Shown here: in pieces, positions 7,245 to 13,449 of the stretch
Numbering within the stretch: the stretch's first letter is position 1
Layout: every line of letters starts with the position of its first letter
From: a virus
Reading direction: 5' to 3' (one strand)
IMG/VR virus record: IMGVR_UViG_3300037070_002005
Location: 1-29,198 of that record
DNA: 29,198 nt
The notes under the pieces: generated by a model
What the model was told of the DNA's origin: nothing
Seen by the model: only the letters and a program-made list of their open reading frames with translations
Databases searched by the model: none
Translations under genes and position numbers: made by a program

Positions 7245-7401
7245 CGGCAAAGAGGTTTATAAAGATGGTAACGGTAATTGGGTTAACCGTCAGGAATTGA
7301 CCTCACAAGAAGCCACCGCCTTTACTAATTACAAGAAAGCCGTAATTAATAATACAGCTTTTAAAAAGCATACAAAAGCGACTTACAACCCAAAAAAATA
7401 A
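7195..7401 (+). CDS. Small hypothetical early protein
   Basis: 68 residues, basic, with a compact N-terminal part (YSVNGKEVYKDGNGNWVNRQ) that reads as a short beta-sheet unit, and a helical C-terminus. It overlaps the membrane-protein frame by 50 bases. It is followed by the tRNA-like gene. No family recognised. Confidence 0.6.
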   Translation: MSVRIVPIIDHESYSVNGKEVYKDGNGNWVNRQELTSQEATAFTNYKKAVINNTAFKKHTKATYNPKK

Positions 7402-7418
7402 GGTTAGTTAATTCGGTT

Positions 7419-7558
7419 TCCTGAGTGGCGAAAATGGTAGACGCCGACGGTAGTTCAATGCAACGTAATTGCCCGTAAATGAGTTCACATAAGAGAGGTT
7501 AAACAAGTTGAAACTATAAAGGACTACTCTCATACAGGTTCGAATCCTGTCTCAGGAA
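7419..7558 (+). tRNA. tRNA-Leu-like gene with expanded anticodon/variable region
   Basis: The acceptor stem TCCTGAG (7419-7425) pairs perfectly with CTCAGGA (7551-7557), discriminator A7558. The D arm GCG-AAAATGGTAGA-CGC (7428-7444) is of tRNA-Leu type. The T arm ACAGG-TTCGAAT-CCTGT (7534-7550) is canonical, and CCA is not encoded. Between D and T arms lie about 88 bases where a Leu tRNA needs 31-35. This region can form ACGG/CCGT (7447-7450/7473-7476) around GCAA/TTGC, and GAGAG/CTCTC (7493-7497/7527-7531) in the place of a variable arm, but I find no proper 7-base anticodon loop. It is a tRNA with an insertion, a pseudo-tRNA, or a tRNA mimic. Confidence 0.6.
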
Positions 7559-7580
7559 CAAATTTTAAAACAACAGCAAA

Positions 7581-7835
7581 ATGTATACAATAATCGAATT
7601 AGAAGACAACGGACAGGATTTTTTAGAATTAGTAACTAATCATGTTGGCATTATCATAGATGCCAAGCCATTCCAAAAAGAAGCATGGGAAGGCGGAATA
7701 ATCCCAATTTTTGATCAAGAAATGTGTGTAGTCGGTGAGTCTTTGCCAATACATAAACCACCACATATAAACTTTGGCTTTTTGAAGCATAATATTAAAT
7801 CAATAAAAAAGGTAGAAAGCTATGAAATCCAATAA
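7581..7835 (+). CDS. Small hypothetical early protein
   Basis: 84 residues; first gene after the tRNA-like element, 22 bases downstream of it. It shows a beta-rich fold with two halves (FLELVTNHVGIIIDAKPFQ, GGIIPIFDQEMCVVGESLP) and no membrane span. It overlaps the next gene by 14 bases. No family recognised. Confidence 0.65.
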   Translation: MYTIIELEDNGQDFLELVTNHVGIIIDAKPFQKEAWEGGIIPIFDQEMCVVGESLPIHKPPHINFGFLKHNIKSIKKVESYEIQ

Positions 7836-8034
7836 AAACCAACCTGAATTTAGTAAGGTAAAAGCTTTCGATGAAATGATGCTCTCAATGCAAACAGCTC
7901 CAAATCCGTTACCATCAGAAAGTATGCAATCATTAATAAATGGTCAAAATTACCTCCAAAAAATATATGATGATGCTTTTGCCCAAGGATTTGAAAAAGG
8001 ATTAGAAGCAACCAAAAAAGTAGATGATCTATGA
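7822..8034 (+). CDS. Small hypothetical early protein
   Basis: 70 residues, acidic to neutral, with a disordered-looking N-terminal half and a helical C-terminus (YDDAFAQGFEKGLEATKK). Start overlaps the previous gene and the stop overlaps the GemA-like start (CTATGA), so it is probably translated in a coupled series. No family recognised. Confidence 0.65.
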   Translation: MKSNKNQPEFSKVKAFDEMMLSMQTAPNPLPSESMQSLINGQNYLQKIYDDAFAQGFEKGLEATKKVDDL

Positions 8035-8504
8035 AAGCAACTAAAACACCACCACCAAAATACGACCCAAACGGAAAAATCACAACTTTTCAGATCAACA
8101 GGATTATGAGAAATTGTTCTTACCAAACCGATACAAAGGACGAATACGTACAATGGGTTACTAAGGATGTGAACCGTACGAGCTTGCGGTCTATAACCCA
8201 AAACGAGGCAATTAAAATTATCTCACGTCAGGAAGGCTTGACACCCGCAGAACCAATACAAGACAATTGGGGATTTTTCGACAAAAACAACAAACAGCAC
8301 CTAACGGTTTTGGCTCAAATGAGAACAGCTCAATGGACAGTACCAAATGAAAAATACGGCGAAGTTCCAGACCTCGAAAGATTGAGCGAGTTTTTAAAGA
8401 GTGATAAATCGCCAATTAATCGCCCTTTAAAGGACATGTTGCCGTCAGAAGTTTCAAAGATTATTCAGGCACTCAAAGGAATTGTAAAATCTAAATATAA
8501 GTAA
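8031..8504 (+). CDS. GemA-like regulatory protein (DUF1018)
   Basis: This 157-residue protein matches the GemA/DUF1018 (FluMu gp16) family of Mu-like phages. Seen: an N-terminal helix pair with ITTFQINRIMRNC, a central KDEYVQWVTKDVNRTSLRSI segment, and a C-terminal half with WTVPNEKYGEVPDLERLSEF followed by a helix ending SKIIQALKGIVKSK. In Mu, GemA alters host gene expression and DNA topology-related functions. It lies downstream of DUF3164 as in relatives. The family call is good; a host target cannot be read from the sequence. Confidence 0.82.
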   Translation: MKATKTPPPKYDPNGKITTFQINRIMRNCSYQTDTKDEYVQWVTKDVNRTSLRSITQNEAIKIISRQEGLTPAEPIQDNWGFFDKNNKQHLTVLAQMRTAQWTVPNEKYGEVPDLERLSEFLKSDKSPINRPLKDMLPSEVSKIIQALKGIVKSKYK

Positions 8505-8505
8505 G

Positions 8506-8721
8506 ATGAAGACAATAGTTTTAACGGCAATTGGACTAGCAATACTATGTGCAATTGTGTTTTTTATCGGGTTTTGTTGTGGAATGAATAAGGTTTCAGA
8601 ATCCCGAAAAAAAAAGAAAACCAAATACCCGCCATGTACATGCAAAGATGTAAACCAATGTACAACTTGGTGCCAAGCAAAGCATTTACACGCTAAAGAC
8701 TCAAAACGTGGACTTGTATAG
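8506..8721 (+). CDS. Small membrane protein with cysteine-rich tail
   Basis: 71 residues. Residues 3-25 are a membrane span (IVLTAIGLAILCAIVFFIGF), then a basic stop (SRKKKKTK) and a tail with CTCKDVNQCTTWC, a possible metal-binding or disulfide cluster. The basic stretch after the span predicts a cytoplasmic tail, favouring metal binding. It overlaps the next gene by 14 bases and is the first of three adjacent Cys-rich small genes. Confidence 0.65.
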   Translation: MKTIVLTAIGLAILCAIVFFIGFCCGMNKVSESRKKKKTKYPPCTCKDVNQCTTWCQAKHLHAKDSKRGLV

Positions 8722-8851
8722 TATCACAGAGGTTTGTCCTCACGATATAGCCGAAACCCGAACCATAAACGCCGTGTGCGGATGTGAAACCACCGCAGAA
8801 TTTTGCACAGAATGCAACAAGCAATTAACCGAACCTAAAACAGAATGTTGA
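8708..8851 (+). CDS. Cys-rich mini-protein, GTG (or TTG) start
   Basis: 47 residues from GTG at 8708, or 45 from TTG at 8714. It fills the gap between its neighbours, overlapping the previous gene by 14 bases and the next by 7. It contains VCPHD, VCGCE, FCTECNK and a C-terminal TEC, so two CxC/CxxC-type pairs suggest a small zinc ribbon. The open frame, exact tiling and cysteine spacing argue that it is real despite lacking an ATG. Function unknown. Confidence 0.6.
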   Translation: MDLYSITEVCPHDIAETRTINAVCGCETTAEFCTECNKQLTEPKTEC

Positions 8852-9057
8852 AAATAGCTAAAACAATTTCCATTTGTAACCACTGTGAATTTTGCATTTA
8901 TACAAAATCAATTAGTGATAATCATACACATTTTGCTATCTGTACGGGAGCACCTTTGCTTACTGTGTTAGAAAAATCTAATGACAATATTAAAAATTAT
9001 GATATTGAAATCCCTGACAACTGTCCACTAGAGGATTATAAAGAACCAGAAAAATGA
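8845..9057 (+). CDS. Cys-rich small protein, possible zinc finger
   Basis: 70 residues with CNHCEFC near residues 11-17, CTG near 33 and NCPLEDY near 59, a likely zinc-binding set of C/H residues. The stop overlaps the next start. Together with its two upstream neighbours it forms a run of three small Cys-rich genes in the early operon. Function not recognised. Confidence 0.65.
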   Translation: MLKIAKTISICNHCEFCIYTKSISDNHTHFAICTGAPLLTVLEKSNDNIKNYDIEIPDNCPLEDYKEPEK

Positions 9058-9386
9058 AAATATATTTAAAATTATCTCCTGAAAATGCCATAATAATAGC
9101 AGCAACAATTGAAGCGGTTTATAATTCCAAAGCATTCACAAGAAGGGACAAATCAACTTTATCCATTGCCTTAGATGTTGCCGCCAAACTGGATGGAAAA
9201 GCCGTTGCATTAAAAGGGAATAGAAATCTTTTTGATGCGAAAAAAAAAATTAAAGTCTCGCTAAAATATCATGAAGCGGATATGCTGGAATTATTGCTTA
9301 TGCAACAAATACAAGGTGTTCATGACATTTATATAAAAAATGAAATTCAAAAAACAATTAATGATCTAAATCAAAAATTAGCCTGA
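9054..9386 (+). CDS. Hypothetical early protein
   Basis: 110 residues, helical, with two similar-looking helix blocks (AIIIAATIEAVYNSKAF; EADMLELLLMQQIQGVHDI) joined by a basic linker (FDAKKKIKVSLKYH). No catalytic motif is seen. The start overlaps the previous stop and the stop TGA overlaps the next ATG (TGATG). Confidence 0.65.
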   Translation: MKIYLKLSPENAIIIAATIEAVYNSKAFTRRDKSTLSIALDVAAKLDGKAVALKGNRNLFDAKKKIKVSLKYHEADMLELLLMQQIQGVHDIYIKNEIQKTINDLNQKLA

Positions 9387-9523
9387 TGCTCAATAAGAAA
9401 AAAAAGAAACCCACACCCAAAAGCGAAAGCATCTTTGACTATGAAGCTCGACTCAAAAAAGAAGCTGTAGAACTCTCCAAAACATTCATTCACACTAAAC
9501 CTATTAAATACTTATTAAAATGA
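9386..9523 (+). CDS. Very small basic protein
   Basis: 45 residues. The ATG at 9386 shares its A with the previous stop (TGATG), so expression by termination-reinitiation is likely. It begins with a lysine run (LNKKKKKPTPK) and continues as a charged helix (FDYEARLKKEAVELSKTF). It occupies an otherwise empty 142-base gap in a densely packed operon, which is the main support. Function unknown; nucleic-acid binding is possible from charge alone. Confidence 0.55.
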   Translation: MLNKKKKKPTPKSESIFDYEARLKKEAVELSKTFIHTKPIKYLLK

Positions 9524-9528
9524 AATAA

Positions 9529-9963
9529 ATGAGCCTAATTAAAACCTATACAGTCAAGATAAGAAGCGGTGAAATATGGCAGTTTAAATATAATTTAAAT
9601 GGCGTTTTAATCCATTTCAATGTAATGGAAGGTGATTTGACCGAAAAGCAAGAAAAGTTTTTATACCAAAACGGAAAATTCCCCTGGAAAGAAATCCACT
9701 TAATAGATTGGGAAAAGCTTTATCCACCGACTAAAGTGGAAATATTGCTACCTGATTTATCCTTTGAACACTTTTGGAAACTATATGATCTAAAAGTAAA
9801 AAAAGAAGCTTCTGAAAAAGCATGGAATAAACTAAGTGAAGCCGATAAAATTAAATGCTTTTTACGATTGAAAAGATACAATCAAAACCTAGCTACTACA
9901 AGACAAGCCAAAGCTCATTTAGTGACTTGGATTAACCAAAAAAGATATAACGACGAAGATTAA
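9529..9963 (+). CDS. DnaD-like / replication-initiator C-terminal-type protein
   Basis: 144 residues. The N-terminal ~75 residues are beta-rich and unrecognised. The C-terminal half has the phage replication-protein signature FWKLYDLKVKKEASEKAW ... CFLRLKRYNQNL ... AHLVTWINQKRYND, which matches the helical tail of many phage replication initiators and DnaD-like proteins, thought to bind single-stranded DNA or helicase partners. Full-length initiators are longer; here only the tail module is fused to a small unrelated N-terminus. A role in phage replication is inferred. Confidence 0.6.
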   Translation: MSLIKTYTVKIRSGEIWQFKYNLNGVLIHFNVMEGDLTEKQEKFLYQNGKFPWKEIHLIDWEKLYPPTKVEILLPDLSFEHFWKLYDLKVKKEASEKAWNKLSEADKIKCFLRLKRYNQNLATTRQAKAHLVTWINQKRYNDED

Positions 9964-9984
9964 TAACAATTTAAACCCACAACA

Positions 9985-10485
9985 ATGAATTCAACTATTT
10001 ACACCGAAAATTCAATACGCACTTACACAGGAAAAGTATTTGATTTGAAAATATTAGACCCTGATACAATATGTATTGAAGACATTGCTCACGGCCTTTC
10101 TCATACGGCTCGATTTGCTGGACAATTAGAAAAGTTTTACAGCGTAGCTCAACATTCCTTTTTTGTTGCTAATAACGTATCGCCACAAAATCGACTTGCA
10201 GCTCTTTTGCACGATGCGTCAGAAGCTTATTTGGGTGATATGCCTTCGCCATTTAAAAAAATGCTTCCAGACTACAAGGAACAAGAAGACAGGCTAATGA
10301 AAGTTATTGCAAATAAATTTGGTTTTAAATACCCATTAGACCCCGAAATCAAAAACATAGATGCTTTTTTTCTAAATGAGGAATGGAACTCATGTGTAGA
10401 AAAAAAGAATACACTGCCTCATTATACTCCTGAAATTGCAAAAGAGAAATTTTTAGAAATGTTTAGATCAATTACAAAAGCTTAG
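9985..10485 (+). CDS. HD-domain phosphohydrolase (YfbR-like)
   Basis: 166 residues. It has the HD metal-binding pattern: His57 in VAQHSFFVA, His76-Asp77 in LLHDASEAYLGDMPSPFK, and Asp126 in NIDAFFL. Glu80 corresponds to a conserved active-site position in the YfbR 5'-deoxynucleotidase group. The probable reaction is hydrolysis of a nucleotide monophosphate or related small phosphoester. Phages use such enzymes to shape the dNTP pool, and some HD proteins act on signalling nucleotides. The family is clear; the substrate is not. Confidence 0.85.
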   Translation: MNSTIYTENSIRTYTGKVFDLKILDPDTICIEDIAHGLSHTARFAGQLEKFYSVAQHSFFVANNVSPQNRLAALLHDASEAYLGDMPSPFKKMLPDYKEQEDRLMKVIANKFGFKYPLDPEIKNIDAFFLNEEWNSCVEKKNTLPHYTPEIAKEKFLEMFRSITKA

Positions 10486-10487
10486 TT

Positions 10488-10814
10488 ATGATAACATCAG
10501 CAAATTTAGTTACAGTACAATTAGAATTTATAAAGGATTGCTTTAAGCTCATAGATGAAGGCAATTTTGAGGCATTAAAAGAAGCAGGATTAGCAACTAT
10601 TGAACGACTTGAAAAGGGAATTGCATATACAGATTTATATTTTTCTTTCCCCTCGGATGCAGAAATAACAAAATTTATAAGCCTGCCTGAAAACAATTCT
10701 CCAAATACTAGAGAATTTGTTCAAGGGAACGCTGTAGAAGTAAATCAAGCCAAAGCTTTGGCAGATACTAATTACAATGCAGTTCTAAAATATAAACTAA
10801 ATAAAGCAGCATAA
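10488..10814 (+). CDS. Hypothetical early protein
   Basis: 108 residues starting two bases after the HD gene stop. Acidic N-terminal helices (FIKDCFKLIDEGNFEALKEA) and a C-terminus with NYNAVLKYKLNKAA. No motif recognised. The tight spacing suggests co-translation with the HD hydrolase and the next gene. Confidence 0.65.
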   Translation: MITSANLVTVQLEFIKDCFKLIDEGNFEALKEAGLATIERLEKGIAYTDLYFSFPSDAEITKFISLPENNSPNTREFVQGNAVEVNQAKALADTNYNAVLKYKLNKAA

Positions 10815-10816
10815 TT

Positions 10817-11356
10817 ATGATACTAGGATTTAGCACCCAATTAAACGGCGAACCAACATACTTTGTTGAAAAGATATTAAACGGATTAGCAACAAATAAT
10901 TTAATAACTCGTCAGGAATGGTCATTTAGAATGAACCCGCCACCAGTAGTTAAATATCCAACGGCATACGGTTTTTCGTTTAATCAAACTCTTGATTTAA
11001 ACCTCAAGCTCCACACCATCCGAGACGACCAAAAAGACCGCTGGAAAGCAGGAATGAAAATTGATTTCTTTATCAATGTGCGTAAAAAGGATATGTTTCG
11101 GTTTGCTCCGGTTCTGCCAGTGGTTAGTGTTCAGAAAATTGAGATTATAATTACTGAAAATTGTGCTTTGAGAAAAAGACAGGTATGGATTGATGATGTA
11201 TTTGCATTGTATTATGAGTATGGTGACAGGATAATAGATAAAGGTCTCCTACAATTAGTACAAAACGACGGCTTCGACACAATTGAAGATTTCTTTGCTT
11301 ACTTCGATAAAGATTTCACGGGTAAACTTATTCACTGGACGGATTTAAAATATTAG
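10817..11356 (+). CDS. ASCH/PUA-like domain protein
   Basis: 179 residues. The segment KLHTIRDDQKDRWKAGMKID followed by beta strands and a late FAYFDKDFTGKLIHWTDLKY fits the ASCH (PUA-like) RNA- or nucleotide-binding fold that is common as a stand-alone protein in Bacteroidetes phages. The conserved HTIR-x-D and RWK-x-G positions are present. Some ASCH proteins are ribonucleases or amidohydrolases acting on modified nucleosides; no activity can be assigned here. Placement beside the HD hydrolase hints at nucleotide-related work. Confidence 0.6.
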   Translation: MILGFSTQLNGEPTYFVEKILNGLATNNLITRQEWSFRMNPPPVVKYPTAYGFSFNQTLDLNLKLHTIRDDQKDRWKAGMKIDFFINVRKKDMFRFAPVLPVVSVQKIEIIITENCALRKRQVWIDDVFALYYEYGDRIIDKGLLQLVQNDGFDTIEDFFAYFDKDFTGKLIHWTDLKY

Positions 11357-11374
11357 AATCATTAAATTTGCACT

Positions 11375-11668
11375 ATGATACTAGCAGATATAACCGTTAA
11401 ATGGAAATTTGATTATGAAATGTGTCCTGAAGAACAAACCTTTCACGAGTTGTTCGAATCAGGTTTTAAGTCCAGATTAACCCGTTATTTATCTAATTGC
11501 GGTTTCAATGCAAACTATCGAATAGATTTTGAATTCTTTTATTTTCCACAGCTGAGAAAGTTTTATTTAGTGTCGATTTCCCTAAATGAAAGGATACTTT
11601 TAAACAAACTGAAATTAGCCCATGATTTTAAAGATTACTTTATTTGGGAGTTGCCTAAATTTGATTGA
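11375..11668 (+). CDS. Hypothetical early protein
   Basis: 97 residues, aromatic-rich (FDYEMC, FEFFYFPQLRKFYLVSI) and mixed alpha/beta, no membrane span. It follows the ASCH-like gene by 18 bases. No family recognised. Confidence 0.6.
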   Translation: MILADITVKWKFDYEMCPEEQTFHELFESGFKSRLTRYLSNCGFNANYRIDFEFFYFPQLRKFYLVSISLNERILLNKLKLAHDFKDYFIWELPKFD

Positions 11669-11702
11669 TATTTGATATAACATAAAAAAAACAATAAAAT
11701 AA

Positions 11703-12089
11703 ATGAAAACAAAATACATCATAATTGGATCAATATTATTTATCCTTTTTTTAATTGGAAAATTTGTGGTACCACAAGAAGCAACAAAACCTACAGAAGT
11801 TGCACAAACTGAAATTGAACCGCTTACCTACGCTCAAAAATTCGACAAAAAACAATTCAATGAGATAAGCGGTGTTTACAAACCAGTGAGGAATTATTTA
11901 AAGGAAAACCTAAACGATCCGTCTAGCCTTGAAATTGACAAGACTTGGAATTTAGGAATGAATAAAGACAGTACTTTTTCAATAAAGACAACTTTCAGAG
12001 CTAAAAACGAATATAATGCTTTGGTATTACAGGCAATGTATTGTAATGTTGATTATGATGGAAATCTTTCTGAAATCAAAATAGAATAA
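11703..12089 (+). CDS. Membrane-anchored hypothetical protein, last gene of early operon
   Basis: 128 residues. Residues 5-22 form a hydrophobic segment (YIIIGSILFILFLIGKFV) without a lipobox or clear signal-peptidase site, so it is most likely a signal anchor. It is followed by a Thr/Glu/Pro linker and a soluble C-terminal domain (GVYKPVRNYLKENLNDPSSL onward) probably outside the cytoplasm. Similar anchored domains are common in Bacteroidetes. It ends just before the palindromic terminator. A role in superinfection exclusion is possible but unproven. Confidence 0.65.
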   Translation: MKTKYIIIGSILFILFLIGKFVVPQEATKPTEVAQTEIEPLTYAQKFDKKQFNEISGVYKPVRNYLKENLNDPSSLEIDKTWNLGMNKDSTFSIKTTFRAKNEYNALVLQAMYCNVDYDGNLSEIKIE

Positions 12090-12110
12090 ACAAAACAACC
12101 ACAAAATAAA

Positions 12111-12138
12111 AAAACCCGAGAAGATCTTCTCGGGTTTT
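12111..12138. terminator. Perfect 28-bp palindromic bidirectional terminator
   Basis: AAAACCCGAGAAGA (12111-12124) and TCTTCTCGGGTTTT (12125-12138) are exact reverse complements. On the plus strand a T run follows to 12141; on the minus strand the upstream A-rich sequence gives TTTTTTTATTTT. It can therefore end both the rightward early operon and the leftward head operon. Confidence 0.9.
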
Positions 12139-12158
12139 TTTATGCTCAAAAACTCGTG

Positions 12159-12189
12159 TTGCACAGAAAAAAAATGTAGTTTATTTTTG
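12159..12189 (+). promoter_or_regulatory. Bacteroidetes-type promoter for the small gene at 12194
   Basis: TTG at 12159-12161, 20 bases, then TATTTTTG at 12182-12189 match the -33 and -7 (TAnnTTTG) elements. The ATG follows the -7 box by only four bases, so the transcript probably starts at or next to the AUG and is leaderless. Confidence 0.65.
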
Positions 12190-12193
12190 TCCT

Positions 12194-12406
12194 ATGGCGT
12201 ATAATAAGAAAAATTATAACAAACGTGCTCAATTCATTATTGACGTGTACAAAAACGCCAAACACGCTGACGTGCCTGATACTAAAATAGTTCGTACAGT
12301 TTTTCCTAAATTCAACATCTTTTTGTCTTATCGCCAATGGATGAATATTAAAGGAACTCCAATCCCTAAGGAATCACAAAATCAATTGTCGCTATTCACT
12401 GCGTAA
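12194..12406 (+). CDS. Small conserved-type phage protein, possible HTH regulator
   Basis: 70 residues, with its own promoter and probably a leaderless mRNA. It is basic and helical, with a YNKRAQFIIDVYKNAKHADV helix, then VPDTKIVRTVFPKFNIFLSY, which may be a helix-turn-helix, and a C-terminal QLSLF. I recall similar short proteins in Bacteroidetes phages but know no function for them. It lies between the early and head operons, the place where Mu keeps its middle/late activators, and its 3' end overlaps the convergent gene by 15 bases. Late leftward transcripts run antisense through it. Confidence 0.65.
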   Translation: MAYNKKNYNKRAQFIIDVYKNAKHADVPDTKIVRTVFPKFNIFLSYRQWMNIKGTPIPKESQNQLSLFTA

Positions 12407-12886
12407 ACTTAATTGAACTCTTTGCGAATCATCGTCACTGCTTCGGTCTTCGAATTCGGTGGTAAACGTTAATTCTCTCACTCTTAAACCTACATCGTTT
12501 CGGTTGTGTCCTTTTGCGCTGGTTCTGTTCAATGACTCACAATAATCGCTTTCGAATTCATCAACAGCCATATATAGCTTTTGTTCAATTTCAAGATATT
12601 TCAAACCTAGTTCCCTTACGTTTAAAGGAGCTAATTGATATGTTTGGCTATAAGTATCCATTACCAAAGTAAAAGATACTATAGGCAATGCGAGTTGGTT
12701 TTTTCCCTGAAGGTTAGAAAATCCCGTTTCAGGAAAATCAATAAGCAAGCCCGGAAAGGACATCATTTTTCGCGGGTCCTCTGAGCCTAATTGCCCAAGG
12801 TCTTGCTCGATGTATATTATTTCAGGCACTTTGACTTTAAGATGCTCCTGTAGGTCTAAAAATAGGCGTGCGAATGGGCTTTCCAT
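12392..12886 (-). CDS. Tail completion/terminator-like protein
   Basis: 164 residues; last gene of the leftward head operon, two bases after the gpG-like stop. A mixed alpha/beta fold with VSFTLVMDTYSQT in the middle and VGLRVRELTFTTEFED near the end fits small tail-terminator/completion proteins that sit next to gpG-type proteins in many tailed phages. The call rests on fold pattern and gene order more than on a specific motif. It overlaps the convergent small gene by 15 bases. Confidence 0.5.
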   Translation of the reverse strand: MESPFARLFLDLQEHLKVKVPEIIYIEQDLGQLGSEDPRKMMSFPGLLIDFPETGFSNLQGKNQLALPIVSFTLVMDTYSQTYQLAPLNVRELGLKYLEIEQKLYMAVDEFESDYCESLNRTSAKGHNRNDVGLRVRELTFTTEFEDRSSDDDSQRVQLSLRSE

Positions 12887-12888
12887 AA

Positions 12889-13449
12889 TTATTGCATTAT
12901 TTGTTTAATATCTCGAACTACTTCCCTCTGAACAGCTTTATTCAGTACTGGACTATCATTTTCTTTGGTTGGCATAAACTGGCGTTTTGGTATTTTCATT
13001 TTACGCTGGTGTGATTTAACCTGACCACTTCCAGACTTGAAAGTCACTGTCTGCATTCGCTCCTTGCCTGATTTGGTAAACTTTCCGGTACCGGTTTTCT
13101 TTTTGCCGTATTTGTTACGGGTATGCGCTTTTACTGTTACTGTTCCCTCAAAACCTTCGTTATGAGCTTTCGCATACGGCATATTGTTTTTTAAAGTCGT
13201 TTGCCCTGGCTGTGTGGTGTAATAATTGGCAGCGCGCAAAGCTCCTTTATCAACCAAAGTCGAGCCTCTTTTTTTGTTGCTTTTTTTCCATCTGTCAAAG
13301 CTTTGCCCCTGAAAACCTCCCGCCCTGAAATTACCATTCACAAAGCGCAAAGCAATGTTTCCCGCTACTGTAGGAAAGCGATTGCTGGCATAGTTTTGTA
13401 TTTCCTTTGCCTTTAATTCTAACTTTTTGGTGTATTCCTCTGGGGTCAT
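12889..13449 (-). CDS. Phage virion morphogenesis protein (Mu gpG / HK97 gp10-like)
   Basis: 186 residues. Family landmarks are the TLVDKGALRAANYY segment (about 64-77) and MPYAKAHNEGF (90-100), typical of the gpG/'virion morphogenesis' group, which acts in joining head and tail. It is strongly basic in the centre (KYGKKKTGTGKFTKSGKER). Its start overlaps the gpF stop (ATGA), indicating coupling. Length is close to the usual 150-190. Confidence 0.82.
   Translation of the reverse strand: MTPEEYTKKLELKAKEIQNYASNRFPTVAGNIALRFVNGNFRAGGFQGQSFDRWKKSNKKRGSTLVDKGALRAANYYTTQPGQTTLKNNMPYAKAHNEGFEGTVTVKAHTRNKYGKKKTGTGKFTKSGKERMQTVTFKSGSGQVKSHQRKMKIPKRQFMPTKENDSPVLNKAVQREVVRDIKQIMQ

Noticed and set aside
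7419-7558. tmRNA
   Set aside because: A full D-stem is present and there is no tag reading frame with a stop next to a resume codon; length is also too short for tmRNA.
7950-8201. Minus-strand open frames opposite the GemA region
   Set aside because: They overlap well-supported plus-strand genes, and lack motifs and promoters.
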